Shown here piece by piece: positions 1 to 10,745 of a stretch of DNA of 64,000 nt (position 1 is the stretch's first letter; each line of letters starts with the position of its first letter). A program made the position numbers and the translations under genes. Source of the DNA: Selaginella moellendorffii (taxonomy: Eukaryota; Streptophyta; Lycopodiopsida; Selaginellales; Selaginellaceae). Where the stretch lies: positions 1,584,157-1,648,156 of the forward strand of contig NW_003314304.1 of assembly GCF_000143415.4 (NCBI RefSeq), in the 5' to 3' direction. The notes beneath the pieces are model-generated. The model did no database searches and was not told where the DNA came from. It worked only from the letters and a program-made list of their open reading frames with translations.

Positions 1-1216
1 GCTTGAGCTTGATCAGCTTGCAATTGGGATTTTGTAGCGCTTTGCCCAACCATCCACCACAATCACCTGGATAAAGTGTAACCCTGAGTTCCTCCAAGCC
101 ACACTTAGCGCTGCTCAGGGCCTCACCCAGGCCCGTTGCATTGCTCAGGTCCTCACTCCGTCTCATTCCTTGGCAATTTAAAACTGACAGGCTGGTGCCC
201 TCCTGAAGAGCCTTGCATACCCATGGCAACACTCCAGGATCACTTCCCGAATATAGGTATAGTCTTTGCAGCGAACAGTTTGAACAAGTGAGTGCCTTGA
301 AGAGTGCTTCACCTGCCTCCTCTCGAAACGTTGCCACCAGTTTTACTAGCTTATTGCAAATGCCATTCTGAAATGCCTGTTCCCACCCTTCCTTGCCAAT
401 GTGGTTATCTTCGATGACTAACTCTTCCACCTTGCACTCCTGACTTGCCAGATCCCTACTCAATTTCCCAAATCCTTCCACTGTCATCCTGTTCCCCAGC
501 AATTGGAGACGTTTCAAGTTGTTTCCTGGTTTCCTAAGGAGTTGGCTAAGGAGAGTCTCTGGGTTCCCAACCTTGTCCAACCAGAGCTCTGTCAAGCAGT
601 CGAGCTGAGCAAAGGCCAACTCAAGCTCCTGAGGTGGTGTGAGGATGTCTTTGCCTCGCCAATCGAAACGTAGCCCTTTCAAGACCTTGAATTCCTCTGT
701 CATGAGAAGCTTTGCAAACCTCTGCACCTCAATCTGCCAAATATCCTGTCCCTGCTGAGGAGGAGCAATGCCCTCTGCCACCCTTTGCATTCGATCACTG
801 GGAATGCCCAACCTACAAGCAACCCTGGCAGCGAACTGGATGAATCTGATGTCGAGCTGTGGTACCAAAGCGGCCTTGAGAATGTCAATGTGAGCAGCAG
901 CAGCAGCAGCAGACGAACTGCCATCACCAGGAGCATCTCCCACATCCAGAGCCCCGTCTAAACTGGGTGGATTTGAAATGCACCAGTTGAGCACACCAAT
1001 CAGATCCTCCTCTGTGCCTCCAAACCCCTCAACGGTAGCACTCACCTCATCAACAAACTCACCTTTGGATGCGTCAAGCGCCTCCAGCCTCCAGATCTTC
1101 CCACAATGAAACACAATCGCATTGAAGTGCCGCTTGTTGTCCCGCTTCGCTGCGAGAGCCTCCTTGATCTCCTTGACAGACAAACAGGGGATCCACACTC
1201 GTCGCTCCTCCTCCAT
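1..1216 (-). CDS. ROCO (LRR-Roc-COR) protein, copy A, N-terminal part, runs off window
   Basis: An open frame without introns starts at the ATG at 1216-1214 (MEEERRVWIPCLSVKE) and stays open to the left edge, giving 405 codons. It holds the family-specific N-terminal domain (about residues 1-200), a poly-Ala run of six, and the first LRRs with the recurring pattern in which a Cys-Lys or Cys-Ser pair precedes LxxLxL. Copies B, C and D align throughout. The Roc GTPase and COR domains, if present, lie outside the window, so it cannot be said whether this copy is complete or cut like copy B. LRR strand residues differ from the other copies (for example LKRLQLLGNR) while the surrounding residues are identical. 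The upstream 130 bp are not the usual divergent kelch promoter but a fused PHO1 exon remnant, so its promoter has been replaced. Confidence 0.85.
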   Translation of the reverse strand, partial: MEEERRVWIPCLSVKEIKEALAAKRDNKRHFNAIVFHCGKIWRLEALDASKGEFVDEVSATVEGFGGTEEDLIGVLNWCISNPPSLDGALDVGDAPGDGSSSAAAAAAHIDILKAALVPQLDIRFIQFAARVACRLGIPSDRMQRVAEGIAPPQQGQDIWQIEVQRFAKLLMTEEFKVLKGLRFDWRGKDILTPPQELELAFAQLDCLTELWLDKVGNPETLLSQLLRKPGNNLKRLQLLGNRMTVEGFGKLSRDLASQECKVEELVIEDNHIGKEGWEQAFQNGICNKLVKLVATFREEAGEALFKALTCSNCSLQRLYLYSGSDPGVLPWVCKALQEGTSLSVLNCQGMRRSEDLSNATGLGEALSSAKCGLEELRVTLYPGDCGGWLGKALQNPNCKLIKLK

Positions 1217-1254
1217 GGAAGTTTGCCCTGGATCGAAGGGTATTTACAGGTATT

Positions 1255-1350
1255 CCCAGAGGTATGGTGAGTCCTTTCTTCACACCTTGTCCGACGTTGC
1301 AAAGTGAGAGTTTTCGACCATCTTGGGGTAACTGCCAGACTCCAGTCACC
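1255..1350 (-). pseudogene. Stray PHO1-like exon remnant upstream of ROCO copy A
   Basis: About 70 bp (roughly 1279-1346) is nearly identical to the PHO1-like exon at about 9808-9875, which reads SYLKMVENSHFATSDKV in the minus direction. The adjacent bases match the junction between the kelch and PHO1 sequences near 9495-9520. An internal deletion therefore brought the end of a kelch/PHO1 block directly beside the ROCO start. It has no coding potential of its own, and the AT-rich block begins immediately to the right. Confidence 0.7.
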
Positions 1351-1354
1351 TAAT

Positions 1355-3655
1355 AACATTCTCTATTTATAGTATTTATTTTGAGAATGTAGTATTAACT
1401 TATCTCCAACATTTCAAATGCAACCACTTATTCTATTATTCTTGTGATCACTACTTTTTGTTGATATCTTGGCTTTCAAGGACAATTAATGAATCTCAAG
1501 TGTTATTTGGTTTAGATATTCTAAGGTGCTATTCTCACTCTTATTACTTTTGGAGCATAAAATCCAAATATTCCTTCTCTTGCTTTTTTTTCTTTGTAAT
1601 ACAAACATTGAATCTAGAATTAAGTGGTCATTTGGTAAATACTTAGTACCACAAGGCATCCATAAATGTTTCTATGTTGGATATGAAAATGAAATACAAT
1701 CCATTGTTGATATTTAAGGACAAGCTATCAATTTTACACAAGGTTACTAACAACTTTGGTGATATAGTAAAAACCTCTTGCGAGTGAGATTTGTAGAGTG
1801 TAAGTTTTGTAAATGATGCACAGCTAAAAATAATTATAAGAAAAGCTACAATTTTTTGATACACGTGGCAGCGGTCATATGGATTCCTTTTGTATTTGGA
1901 TTGTCTTACTTAACTTATTTGTACAAGCACAAACAAAGTTCTCCTTCAAAAGCAAAAGAGGAAACTCTTGAGATTGTCCAACTGTAAAGAGTAACAAAAA
2001 TTAATCCAATCACTTACAAAATGAACTATAAATTTATAATAACATTTTGCCCAATCTCAACAAAACCATTAATAAATCAAAGCTTTAGCCAAATGTTCAT
2101 CTTTGCTTGATAATCTATCTCCACTCAATCAATACATAAAGCCCTAAGTTGGACAATGTATTTTTTATCGAGCAGGTCCTCTTTAATAAGTTCCATATAT
2201 AAATAATATAGTGACTTACCCTTTTTTCTTTTGTAAGTTATTGTCTACAAAGAGTTTATTTCAAATTCACTTAAATCTTTCTCTTGAGAAATTACTTAGC
2301 TTGGCATAAAATCTTAGCAACCTAATACTAAATACTAGCCCAAAAATTTGAAAAATCATATAAACCAGTATATTAGTGATAATTTGAAGCTTTTTCTTAC
2401 CAATTTACAAGGTATAATAAATGATTGAGATGTTGGTTCTCTAGACAAGGATGAGATAAAGATTGGGAGTGAGCTTAGGCAAACATCTCTAAACCAAACT
2501 TCTTCATTTAGCTCATAAACTTGGTTGAGTTTGCAAAGGTTTCAATAAAGTTTATTTTTGAATTTTTGCATGTTATAAATGCTTATCAAGGCAATGTAAA
2601 TAGCAGTATACTATAATTATGGCTTGTCATTTTTGTTATGGTGGTGGTGATCGCAACCATCACCATGCTTTCGGCATCTTTATAAATGATTAATTTTTTT
2701 TTTACTTTAGGATCATCTAAAGGAGTCTCACTCATAATCTCTATAGGCCCTGATATTAATTTGGGTGTTTGCTAACTTTAAAATGTGTTCTTGTAACCAC
2801 ATCAACTTTGTACTTAGTTTAAATGCTCTATGTGTCCAGTTCCACTTTTGGATACCCAAATGGCTAAATAACCTTTTATGAAGTCCAAATTTAAAAACTT
2901 ATATTTGGTATTAGAGAAGTCTAAGGTGTGACTCTATTAATTGATTAAAGAAATCACACCACATGTTAAGATTGATATTTATTAAGTTTACTTTACTCCA
3001 ATTTCAACTCGAGGGGTAAGGTGTTAAAAGAGCGGGACTCTTAGAAGAGTTGCAACTTTCAACTTCCATTTACGAAGGCGTGAACTTCCAAAAAAGCATG
3101 ATGGATTATAAACAACCAAAGATAATAACTTAAAAAATTATTAATATTGTTTTAAATATAGAAATGTACCCTTTGTTCCAATTAGTTATAAGTTTTGGGT
3201 TATTTGAGATTAAGCATCTTTAAATAGTATTGGGTTAGATGACCTTTTAGAAAGCCCAAATTCAGGAGATTATAGTGCCATAAATAATATAAGTTAATAT
3301 TTGTAAATAACCTAGCAAGAAAGAAAACAATTTAAAATTAAACAACCTTTCAAAAATGAATATTTACTAGAATTTTCAAAATAAGTATTTAGAAAGCATT
3401 TTCATTAGAGCTACTCTCAAGTAACACTTGATGTGTTGCAAATGATTTCATAGTAAAAAATATCTTTATACTTCATTTTTAAAATAAATATAAATGGTGT
3501 TTAATACATATTTTGTATTTTGTAAAAAGTGTCTACAAACACTCAAAAACTTTTTTTTGTTAAATTATTGCTTACAATAGTTAAAGCACAATACAGTGTT
3601 TAGTTTTATGGGATGACATATATATATAATTGAGGAGAGTAAACAAATTTCAAGA
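1355..3655. repeat. AT-rich repeat block R1 (copy of 16.5-19.4 kb and 34.0-35.4 kb)
   Basis: This AT-rich, gene-free stretch matches 16510-19450 nearly base for base and 33960-35410 in part. Shared landmarks are the phrase ggttatttgagattaagc near 3200, the run tgatcgcaaccatcaccat near 2650, and the end ggagagtaaacaaattt at about 3650. No reverse transcriptase, integrase or transposase frame is visible. It could be a decayed LTR-type or non-autonomous element, but the class cannot be assigned by eye. The right end is cut abruptly where ROCO copy B begins. Confidence 0.75.
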
Positions 3656-4845
3656 TGAAGCTTGATTAGCTTGCAATTGGGATTTTGTAGCGCTTTGCCC
3701 AACCATCCACCACCATCACCTGGATAAAGTCTAACGCGGAGTTCCTCCAAGCCACACTTAGCGCTGCTCAGGGCCTCACCCAGGCCCGTTGCATTGCTCA
3801 GGTCCTCACTTCGGCAATCTAAAACTGACAGGCTGGTGCCCTCCTGAAGAGCCTTGCATACCCATGGCAACACTGCAGGATCCCGATATAGGCCTAGTCT
3901 TTGCAGCGAACAGCTTGGACTCGTGAGTGCCTTGAAGAGTGCTTCACCTGCCCCCTCTGGAAACGATGCCCTCAGTTTTACTAGCTTATTGCAAATGCCA
4001 TTCTGAAATGCCTGTTCCCACCCTTCCTTGGCAATGCCCTCATCCAGGATGGCTAACTCTTCCACCTTGCACTCCTGACTTGCCAGATCCCTACTCAATT
4101 TCCCAAATCCTTCCACTGTCATCCTGTTCCCCACCAACCTGTTCGCCAGCAATTCGAGACGTTTCAAGTTGTTTCCTGCTTTCCTAAGGAGTTGGCTAAG
4201 GAGAGTCTCTGGGTTCCCAACATTGCGCAACCAGAGCTCTGTCAAGCAGTCGAGCTGAGCAAAGGCCATCTCAAGCTCCTGAGGTGGTGTGAGGATGTCT
4301 TTGCCTTCCCAATAGAAAGCTAGCCCTTTCAAGACCTTGAATTCCTCTATCATCAGAAGCTTTGCAAACCTCTGCACCTCAATCTGCCAAATATCCTGTC
4401 CCTGCTGAGGAGGAGCAATGCCCTCTGCCACCCTTTGCATCCGATCACTGGGAATGCCCAACCTACAAGCGACCCTGGCAGCGAAGTGGATGAATCTGAT
4501 GTCGAGCTGTGGTACCAAAGCGGCCTTGAGAATGTCAATGTGAGCAGCAGCAGCAGCAGACGAACTGCCATCACCAGGAGCATCTCCCACATCCAGAGCC
4601 CTGTCTAACCTGGGCGGGTTTGAAATGCACCAGTTGAGCACACCAATCAGATCCTCCTCTGTGCCTCCAAAACTCTCGACGGCAGCACTCACCTGATCAA
4701 CAAACTCACCTTCGTATGAGGGCTCCAGCCCACAATAAAACTCAATCGCATTGAAGTGCCGCTTGTTGTCCCGCTTCGCTGCGAGAGCCTCCTTGATCTC
4801 CTTGACAGACCAACAGCGGATCCACACTCGTCGCTCCTCCTCCAT
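3565..4845 (-). CDS. ROCO copy B, truncated within the LRR region
   Basis: This single-exon frame of 426 codons starts at the ATG at 4845 (MEEERRVWIRCWSVKE). It has the N-terminal domain, five alanines after GDGSSS, and LRRs up to the NCKLIKL repeat. At about 3660 homology to copies C and D stops, and the frame runs about 30 codons into AT-rich repeat DNA before its stop. Compared with copy C, roughly 4.5 kb carrying the rest of the LRRs, Roc, COR, coiled coil and C-terminal domain is deleted. One LRR has a small local expansion (LANRLVGNR). Any product would be an LRR-only protein without GTPase, which could be non-functional or a decoy. Whether it is expressed is unknown. Start choice is secure because all four copies share it. 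Confidence 0.65.
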   Translation of the reverse strand: MEEERRVWIRCWSVKEIKEALAAKRDNKRHFNAIEFYCGLEPSYEGEFVDQVSAAVESFGGTEEDLIGVLNWCISNPPRLDRALDVGDAPGDGSSSAAAAAHIDILKAALVPQLDIRFIHFAARVACRLGIPSDRMQRVAEGIAPPQQGQDIWQIEVQRFAKLLMIEEFKVLKGLAFYWEGKDILTPPQELEMAFAQLDCLTELWLRNVGNPETLLSQLLRKAGNNLKRLELLANRLVGNRMTVEGFGKLSRDLASQECKVEELAILDEGIAKEGWEQAFQNGICNKLVKLRASFPEGAGEALFKALTSPSCSLQRLGLYRDPAVLPWVCKALQEGTSLSVLDCRSEDLSNATGLGEALSSAKCGLEELRVRLYPGDGGGWLGKALQNPNCKLIKLHLEICLLSSIIYICHPIKLNTVLCFNYCKQ

Positions 4846-4941
4846 GGAAGTTTGCCCTAGATCGAGTGATCATGAGTAAACTTCTCCCAGCTGTGGATAA
4901 GAATGTAAGCACGAGTTAGTTTAGGGTTTAGAACAGATAAA
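4846..4941. promoter_or_regulatory. Short divergent promoter, ROCO copy B / kelch copy K1
   Basis: Only 96 bp separate the ROCO ATG (minus) and the kelch ATG (plus). The same spacing and sequence recur at 25205-25300, between ROCO C and kelch K3. A bidirectional promoter or overlapping 5' UTRs are implied. The stretch contains tttagggtttagaac, related to the telo-box motif common in plant promoters. Confidence 0.5.
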
Positions 4942-7012
4942 ATGGGGAAGAAGGGGAAAGGGAAAAGAGAAGACCGAGCGAGTTCGTCGCCACGACAAGG
5001 TGTTAGACGAGGATGATATTGGTGCGATCTTGGTAAGCAATCTCTGGCCAAAGACTCTCAATCGTTTTCCTTCTTGTCAGGCTAAACTCCACGAGGAGAA
5101 AGCAAAGAAGAGCGAAATTCATGTCAATGAGAATGTAGCAGCTCCTTCACCACAATGCAATTGCTCTGTGCGTAAGAACTCGATTGAAATCTCCACTCTG
5201 GAAGCTCACATTCTCTAGAATTCTTCTTTCCTTGCGTTTCAGGTGACTGTAAATCCCGTCAAGGACACTGCGCTGATCGTCAATGGTGACAAGGTTTGTG
5301 GTTAGTTTCGCTACGGTGATTTGATCTTCGTGTTTGCTATGCTAGACTTACGTTTATGGTGATGCCTACCGATACAACATCGAGAAGAACGAGTGGAAGC
5401 CTGTCACCAGTCCAAACTCTCCTCCCCCGAGAAGCGCTCACCAGGGGGTTGCGTGGAAAACTGGCTCTTCAGTTTTGGTATCCAGGAATTCTCTTGATTT
5501 TGGCAGTGTAGGTGGTGAATTCGGTTTCATGACTATAAGGTGTGTTTCTAGCTGACTTACAAGAGAGTTCTTGCAGGATTTATGGAGACTGGATTTAAAC
5601 ACAAATATCTGGCGGGAGCAGCTTCAACTAAAAGGCTGTCCAGGTGCTCGTTCCGGACATAGATTGGTATGTATTGCGCTTCTAAACATAATCTTTATTT
5701 TTTTCTTTCTTGCCACAGAAACATAAACTTATTCTATTTGGTGGATTTTATGACACGCTGAGGGAAGAAAGGTCGGCTGTTTCAGCAGTGTAGATGTTTA
5801 GTATTGAATTTTTGACACAGGTACTTTAATAATCTTTAAGTGCTGGACTTAGACAATTATAAGGTTTGTTTCTCATCGGTCTTCCTTGTTTTTTAAACAA
5901 CTAAACTGATTTCCTTTTGCAGTGGCAAGAGATAAAACCCAAGCTTGGAGCTGCCTGGCCTTCAGCTGGAACTGGTTCTCAGCTTGCTGTTTATTTAGAT
6001 GAGGTATTTGTCTACTAAAAGTATAGTTTTGCGTGTTGTGAACATTTTTTCTTTTCTAGATTTTCTTGTACGGTGGCTATTTCAAAGAGCCTGCCCCTGA
6101 CAAAGATCAATCCGACAAAGGTGTAGTGCTCGCAGATATGTGGACGTTAGATCCACGGATTGGGAGTGGGACAAGGTTTGCTTGTTTTACATTCTCGTAT
6201 GGAGTTTTAGTTTTTCAATGTGTTTTGTGAAGGTGAAAAAATCCGGTATGGCTCCTGGCCAAGAGCAGGATTTTTGTCCACATCTTGTTTGGTGGTGTAG
6301 TTGATGCTGATGAGTACGGTTTCAATGCATGCGTTGGAAAAACTAATGGCTTTTGCAGGTGATTCCCTGCACAGCGTTTTTATGATCGAGATGTATATGC
6401 TTTCCAGATGGTTTGTATCTCGTCGATTTTTTTAAAATTATCTAAACACCATCGCTCGCAGGTATCCTTTGGAGCTTCTCAAGCCAAAGAGCCTAAAGAT
6501 TAAGGTATGGTAATCTGAGATTGTGTAGTGGTTAAGTGTGCATCCAAAGCAGAAGAAAGTGGTTGATCCAAATGTGGAAAATGCGTCTCAACGTTGAGCG
6601 TTCTGCTTGAAGGTTGTTGCCTTGTGGAAGAATGAATGCTGGAATGGTCGTTGGAAAGGATACTTTGTTTCTGTATGGAGGTATGAAAGAAGTCGGCAAA
6701 AAAAAAGTGACACGACGACCTTTCCTCGCTGGACCTTCGATGTGTGGAAGTGCATTATTGAGGTTAGTATGATCGAGCCATCATCCAGCCTCATACTAAT
6801 GTCTCAAGCAGGAAACACAAAGCGCGTGGATAGAAGCTAGTAAGGAGAAAGGCGAAACTGATGGTGACAACAGTGATGCTGGATCGATTAATAAAGGAAA
6901 AGACGAAGAGGACGACGACGAGGTAGTAAAAAAGAAGGATGTAAGAAAACTTGTCGGCTTCCTTTTGTAGGATGCAGTGGAGTCACTGTGAAGAGGCAGC
7001 TGCTATTCTTGA
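4942..7012 (+). pseudogene. Kelch-repeat protein (KLHDC4-like) pseudogene K1, 3'-truncated
   Basis: The family is the kelch propeller protein with C-terminal DUF4110 (animal KLHDC4, yeast Kel3 and one-copy plant homologues). Recognisable exons are MGKKGKGKRED, IHVNENVAAPSP, VTVNPVKDT, DLWRLDLNTNIW, KHKLILFGGFYDTLR, VLDLDDYKWQEIKPK and IFLYGGYFKEP, split by short GT-AG introns. Lesions seen: an insertion of about 10 bp in exon 1 that shifts the frame; a TAA at 5837-5839 where the family has Tyr (NNL-stop-VLDLDDYKW); and a frame change at an A-run near 6705. The DUF4110 exons are missing because the copy ends at about 7012, where tandem copy K2 begins. Confidence 0.85.
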
Positions 7013-9452
7013 GTAAACTTGTAAAAGTGAACCGGTTTAGGGTTGATATTGATGCGATCTAGGTAAGCAAAGCTCTGGCCAAAGACTCTCAATCGTTTTC
7101 CTTTTTGTCAGGCTAAACTCCACGAGGAGAAAGCAAAGAAGAGCGAAATTCATGTCGATGAGAATGTAGCAGCTCCTTCACCACAATGCAATTGCTCTGT
7201 GCGTAAGAATTCGATTGAAATCTCCACTCTGGAAGCTCACATTCTCTAGAATTCTTCTTTTCTTGCGTTTCAGGTGACTGTAAATCCCGTCAAGGACACT
7301 GCGCATACCAATACAACATCGAGAAGAACGAGTGGAAGCCTGTCAAACTCTCCTCCCCCGAGAAGCGCTCACGAGGCGGTTGCGTGGAAAAACTGGCTCT
7401 TCATTTTTGGTATGATGTATTTTTCCAGGACTTCTCTTGATTTTGGCAGTGTAGGTGGTGAATTCGGTTTCATCACTATAAGGTGTGTTTCTAGCTGACT
7501 TACAAGAGAGTTCTTGCAGGATTTATGGAGACTGGATTTAAACACAAATATCTGGCGGGAGCAGCTTCAACTAAAAGGCTGTCCAGGTGCTCGTTCCGGA
7601 CATAGATTGGTATGTATTGCGCTTCTAAACATAATCTTTATTTTTTTTCTTTCTTGCCACATAAACATAAACTTATTCTATTTGGTGGATTTTATGACAC
7701 GCTGAGGGAAGAAAGGTCGGCTGTTTCAGCAGTGTAGATGTTTAGTATTGAATTTTTGACACAGGTACTTCAATAATCTTTAAGTGCTGGATTTAGACGA
7801 TTATAAGGTTTGTTTCTGTCGCTCATCGTTCTTCCTTGTTTTTTAACAACTAAACTGATTTCCTTTTGCAGTGGCAAGAGATAAAACCCAAGCTTGGAGC
7901 TGCCTGGCCTTCAGCTGGAACTGGTTCTCAGCTTGCTGTTTATTTAGATGAGGTATTTGTCTACTAAAAGTTTAGTTTTGCGTGTTGTGAACATTTTTTC
8001 TTTTCTAGATTTTCTTGTACGGTGGCTATTTCAAAGAGCCTGCCCCTGACAAAGATCAATCCGACAAAGGTGTAGTGCTCGCAGATATGTGGACGTTAGA
8101 TCCACGGATTGGGAGTGGGACAAGGTTGGCTTGTTTTACATTCTCGTTTGGAGTTTTAGTTTTTCAATGTGTTTTGTGAAGGTGAAAAAATCCGGTATGG
8201 CTCCTGGCCAAGAGCAGGATTTTTGTCCACATCTTGTTTGGTGGTGTAGTTGATGCTGATGAGTACGGTTTCAATGCATGCGTTGGAAAAACTAATGTCT
8301 TTTGCAGGTGATTCCCTGCACAGCGTTTTTATGATCGAGATGTATATGCTTTCCAGATGGTTTGTATCTCGTCGATTTTTGTAAAAAATTATCTAAACAC
8401 CATCGCTCGCAGGTATCCTTTGGAGCTTCTCAAGCCAAAGAGCCTAAAGATTAAGGTATGGCAACCTGAGATTGTGTAGTGGTTAAGTGTGCATCCAAAG
8501 CAGAAGAAAGTGGTTGATCCAAATGTGGAAAATGCGTCTCAACGTTGAGCGTTCTGCTTGAAGGTTGTTGCCTGGTGGAAGAATGAATGCTGGAATGGTC
8601 GTTGGAAAGGATACTTTGTTTCTGTATGGAGGTATGAAAGAAGTCGGCAAAAAAAAAAATGACACGACGACCTTTCCTCGCTGGACCTTCGATGTGTGGA
8701 AGTGCATTATTGAGGTTAGTATGATCGAGCCATCATCCAGCCTCATACTAATGTCTCAAGCAGGAAACACAAAGCGCGTGGATTGAAGCTAGTAAGGAGA
8801 AAGGCGAAACTGATGGTGACAACAGTGATGCTGGATCGATTAATAAAGGAAAAGACGAAGAGGACGATGACGAGGTAGTAAAAAAGAAGGATGTAAGAAA
8901 ACTTGTCGGTTTCCTTTTGTATTCTAGGATGCAGTGGAGTCACTGTGAAGAGGCAGCTGCTATTCTTAGGGGCGAAGGCAAAAAGCTGACACAAAAAGCA
9001 CGGAAATTAAAGATCGATCCGAGCTGGGCCTGGCTGATTCCCAACAAACACTTTTGGTGAGTGCTGATAGTAGTTCATCTTCCTGTTTTGTTATTGATTT
9101 GTCTTTCAGCCTGGAGAAACGCTGAGGGATTTTTTCTCTTGGACGATCATGTATTGGCAAATGGCACCTTACGATCACACCCAACACACTGGAAAGGTGA
9201 CAACGCAGGTTTTCTTTCGCTCGTTCTTCATGCTCTATGCATCTATCAGGAGCTCAGGAAGGATGGATTTGACTTGGCAAAGACACGCTACAGAGAACTT
9301 AAACCCGTCCTTGACAAGGTAAAGTGGTGTCTCAAGAAGGAATCCTCACAACAGCATTGTTTGATTTGCAGCTGGCGAGACTTGAAGCCGACCACAACGC
9401 CGAAGAGGAGGCTACCAAACCTTCCAAAGAGCGCAGCAAGAAGAAACGATAA
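7013..9452 (+). pseudogene. Kelch-repeat protein (KLHDC4-like) pseudogene K2
   Basis: This second, tandem kelch copy is almost identical to K1 but extends through the DUF4110 exons (SLETLRDFF-like, MYWQMAPYDHTQHTGK, ELRKDGFDLAKTRYRELK) to the natural end SKERSKKKR and TAA at 9450-9452. The first exon has lost its ATG; the codon before the first donor is TAG (GATCTAG) where K1 and K3 have TTG; and the kelch nonsense codon TAA recurs at 7781-7783. Its 5' flank (gagtaaacttgtaaaagtg) matches that of K4, not K1, so K1 and K2 came from different units joined by recombination. Splice junctions are largely kept, which suggests recent decay. Confidence 0.85.
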
Positions 9453-9617
9453 GGTCCGCGAAAGTTCTAGCTGAAAATTAAATGAATAGATTACAGTTAT
9501 TCCCAGAGGTATGGTGAGTGCTTTCCTTTTACAATCTCTGCGTCGCATCATCAATGGTGATAGAAGGTTAATTAATAACGACGATCCGAATGCATGAAAT
9601 GGATATCCTGCTCTTAC

Positions 9618-10745
9618 CCAGGATAAAGTTTATATTTCCATGATTGCTCGCAGAGTGTATGGGCCTGAGATATGCCATGGCTTGCTTTCGGTTGCCTTTC
9701 GTAAAATGCAGAGTGAACACTCTCTCTACGCGGTCCATAAACTTTACTACCTGGAGTGCATTGGAGCAATGAAATTCCATCAGCAAGACCCTCAAAGGAA
9801 AATTTCTTCACACCTTGTCCGACGTTGCAAAGTGAGAGTTTTCGACCATCTTGAGGTAACTGCCAGACTCCAGTCACCTGAAAATTTAAAAAACCTTTTT
9901 AGAAGTCTGCAGTAATTTTCCATTTTCCATAAGTACCTTGTCATATTTCTTGCGGATCTTGACGAATGCCATCATGTTCAAGGAGCTGCCAAGTAAGTTT
10001 TCAACACTTTGAGAACATGGATCAATCGTGTAGAGGTCATTCACCTGAAGTTTCTTAGGAGTCGATGCCCACGATAAAATTCGACAAAGGCCGTCTGGAG
10101 GATCTTGGCTGCTCGCTGAACCTTTCCTTTGTTGCCGGGCTCCCCTTCAAGCTCTGAGATTCGTCATCTACAACATGGCAGAGATCAAACGATTCCAAGT
10201 TAAGTGCTACAGATTTAGAGGCTGCTATAACGAACCTTGCATAGCGATGACCTCTTCCATTTGGATGTGAAGTTGCCGTGCTTGAGCATCGTACTCGTCT
10301 TCCTTGCATCTAAAAAACTTGTCCACTTTGTTGAGCTGATCGTCAAGGCCGAAAAAGAAGCTCTTTTCGTGATCCGATCGAGTTCCAAACAGCTCCGTCT
10401 CGTAAAAATCCTCGTCATCTCCAATTCTCGTCTTGTGCACAACCTGATCGTATTGAAGTGTTTTGTTTTGTCTTTACAGTCCAGAACATCCATGGACGTT
10501 TCCGAGGATATGGATTGTTCGCAGCAGCTGCTCAGGATGGCGCTGGGATTTTGCAGCAAGTTTTCAAGCTTGCTCTTGTCAACCGAGAAGACATTTGGAT
10601 CGAACACCTTGTGCTGCTGGTTCTTGGTATGTAGGATCTGGGTTTTGATTCTCTTGACAACTTTCTTGAGCTGCTTGTAGTCGCAGTACTTCACCCGCCA
10701 CTCTGGGACGAGCTGGCCCTCCAGCTGCTTCTGGAACTTCACCAT
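9618..10745 (-). pseudogene. PHO1-like SPX-domain gene fragment S1
   Basis: PHO1 family proteins export phosphate and have an N-terminal SPX domain that binds inositol pyrophosphates, followed by membrane helices and an EXS domain. Exons in minus order: start MVKFQKQLEGQLVPEWRVKY (ATG 10745), VHKTRIGDDEDFYETELF with FFFGLDDQLNKVDKFF, AFVEFYRGL-type, MAFVKIRKKYEKVL-type, SYLKMVENSHFATSDK, and VVKFMDRVERVFTLHF through LRPIHSASNHGNINFILG (9618-9750). Homology then stops, just before the membrane part, so the transport domain is absent. The donor after the first exon is lost through a small deletion that copy S2 does not have. At most it could encode a soluble SPX-only product. The promoter side is intact, with a TATA box at 11607-11614. 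Confidence 0.8.

Noticed and set aside
1355-3655. LTR retrotransposon
   Set aside because: No gag, protease, RT or integrase frames, and no clear TG...CA ends with a primer-binding site could be placed; kept as an unclassified repeat.
9061-9474. 137-codon frame in the kelch K2 end
   Set aside because: It reads through introns; the spliced DUF4110 exons in other frames match the family.
10237-10680. 147-codon plus-strand frame opposite PHO1-like S1
   Set aside because: Shadow of the SPX exon on the other strand; the minus frame matches a known family.
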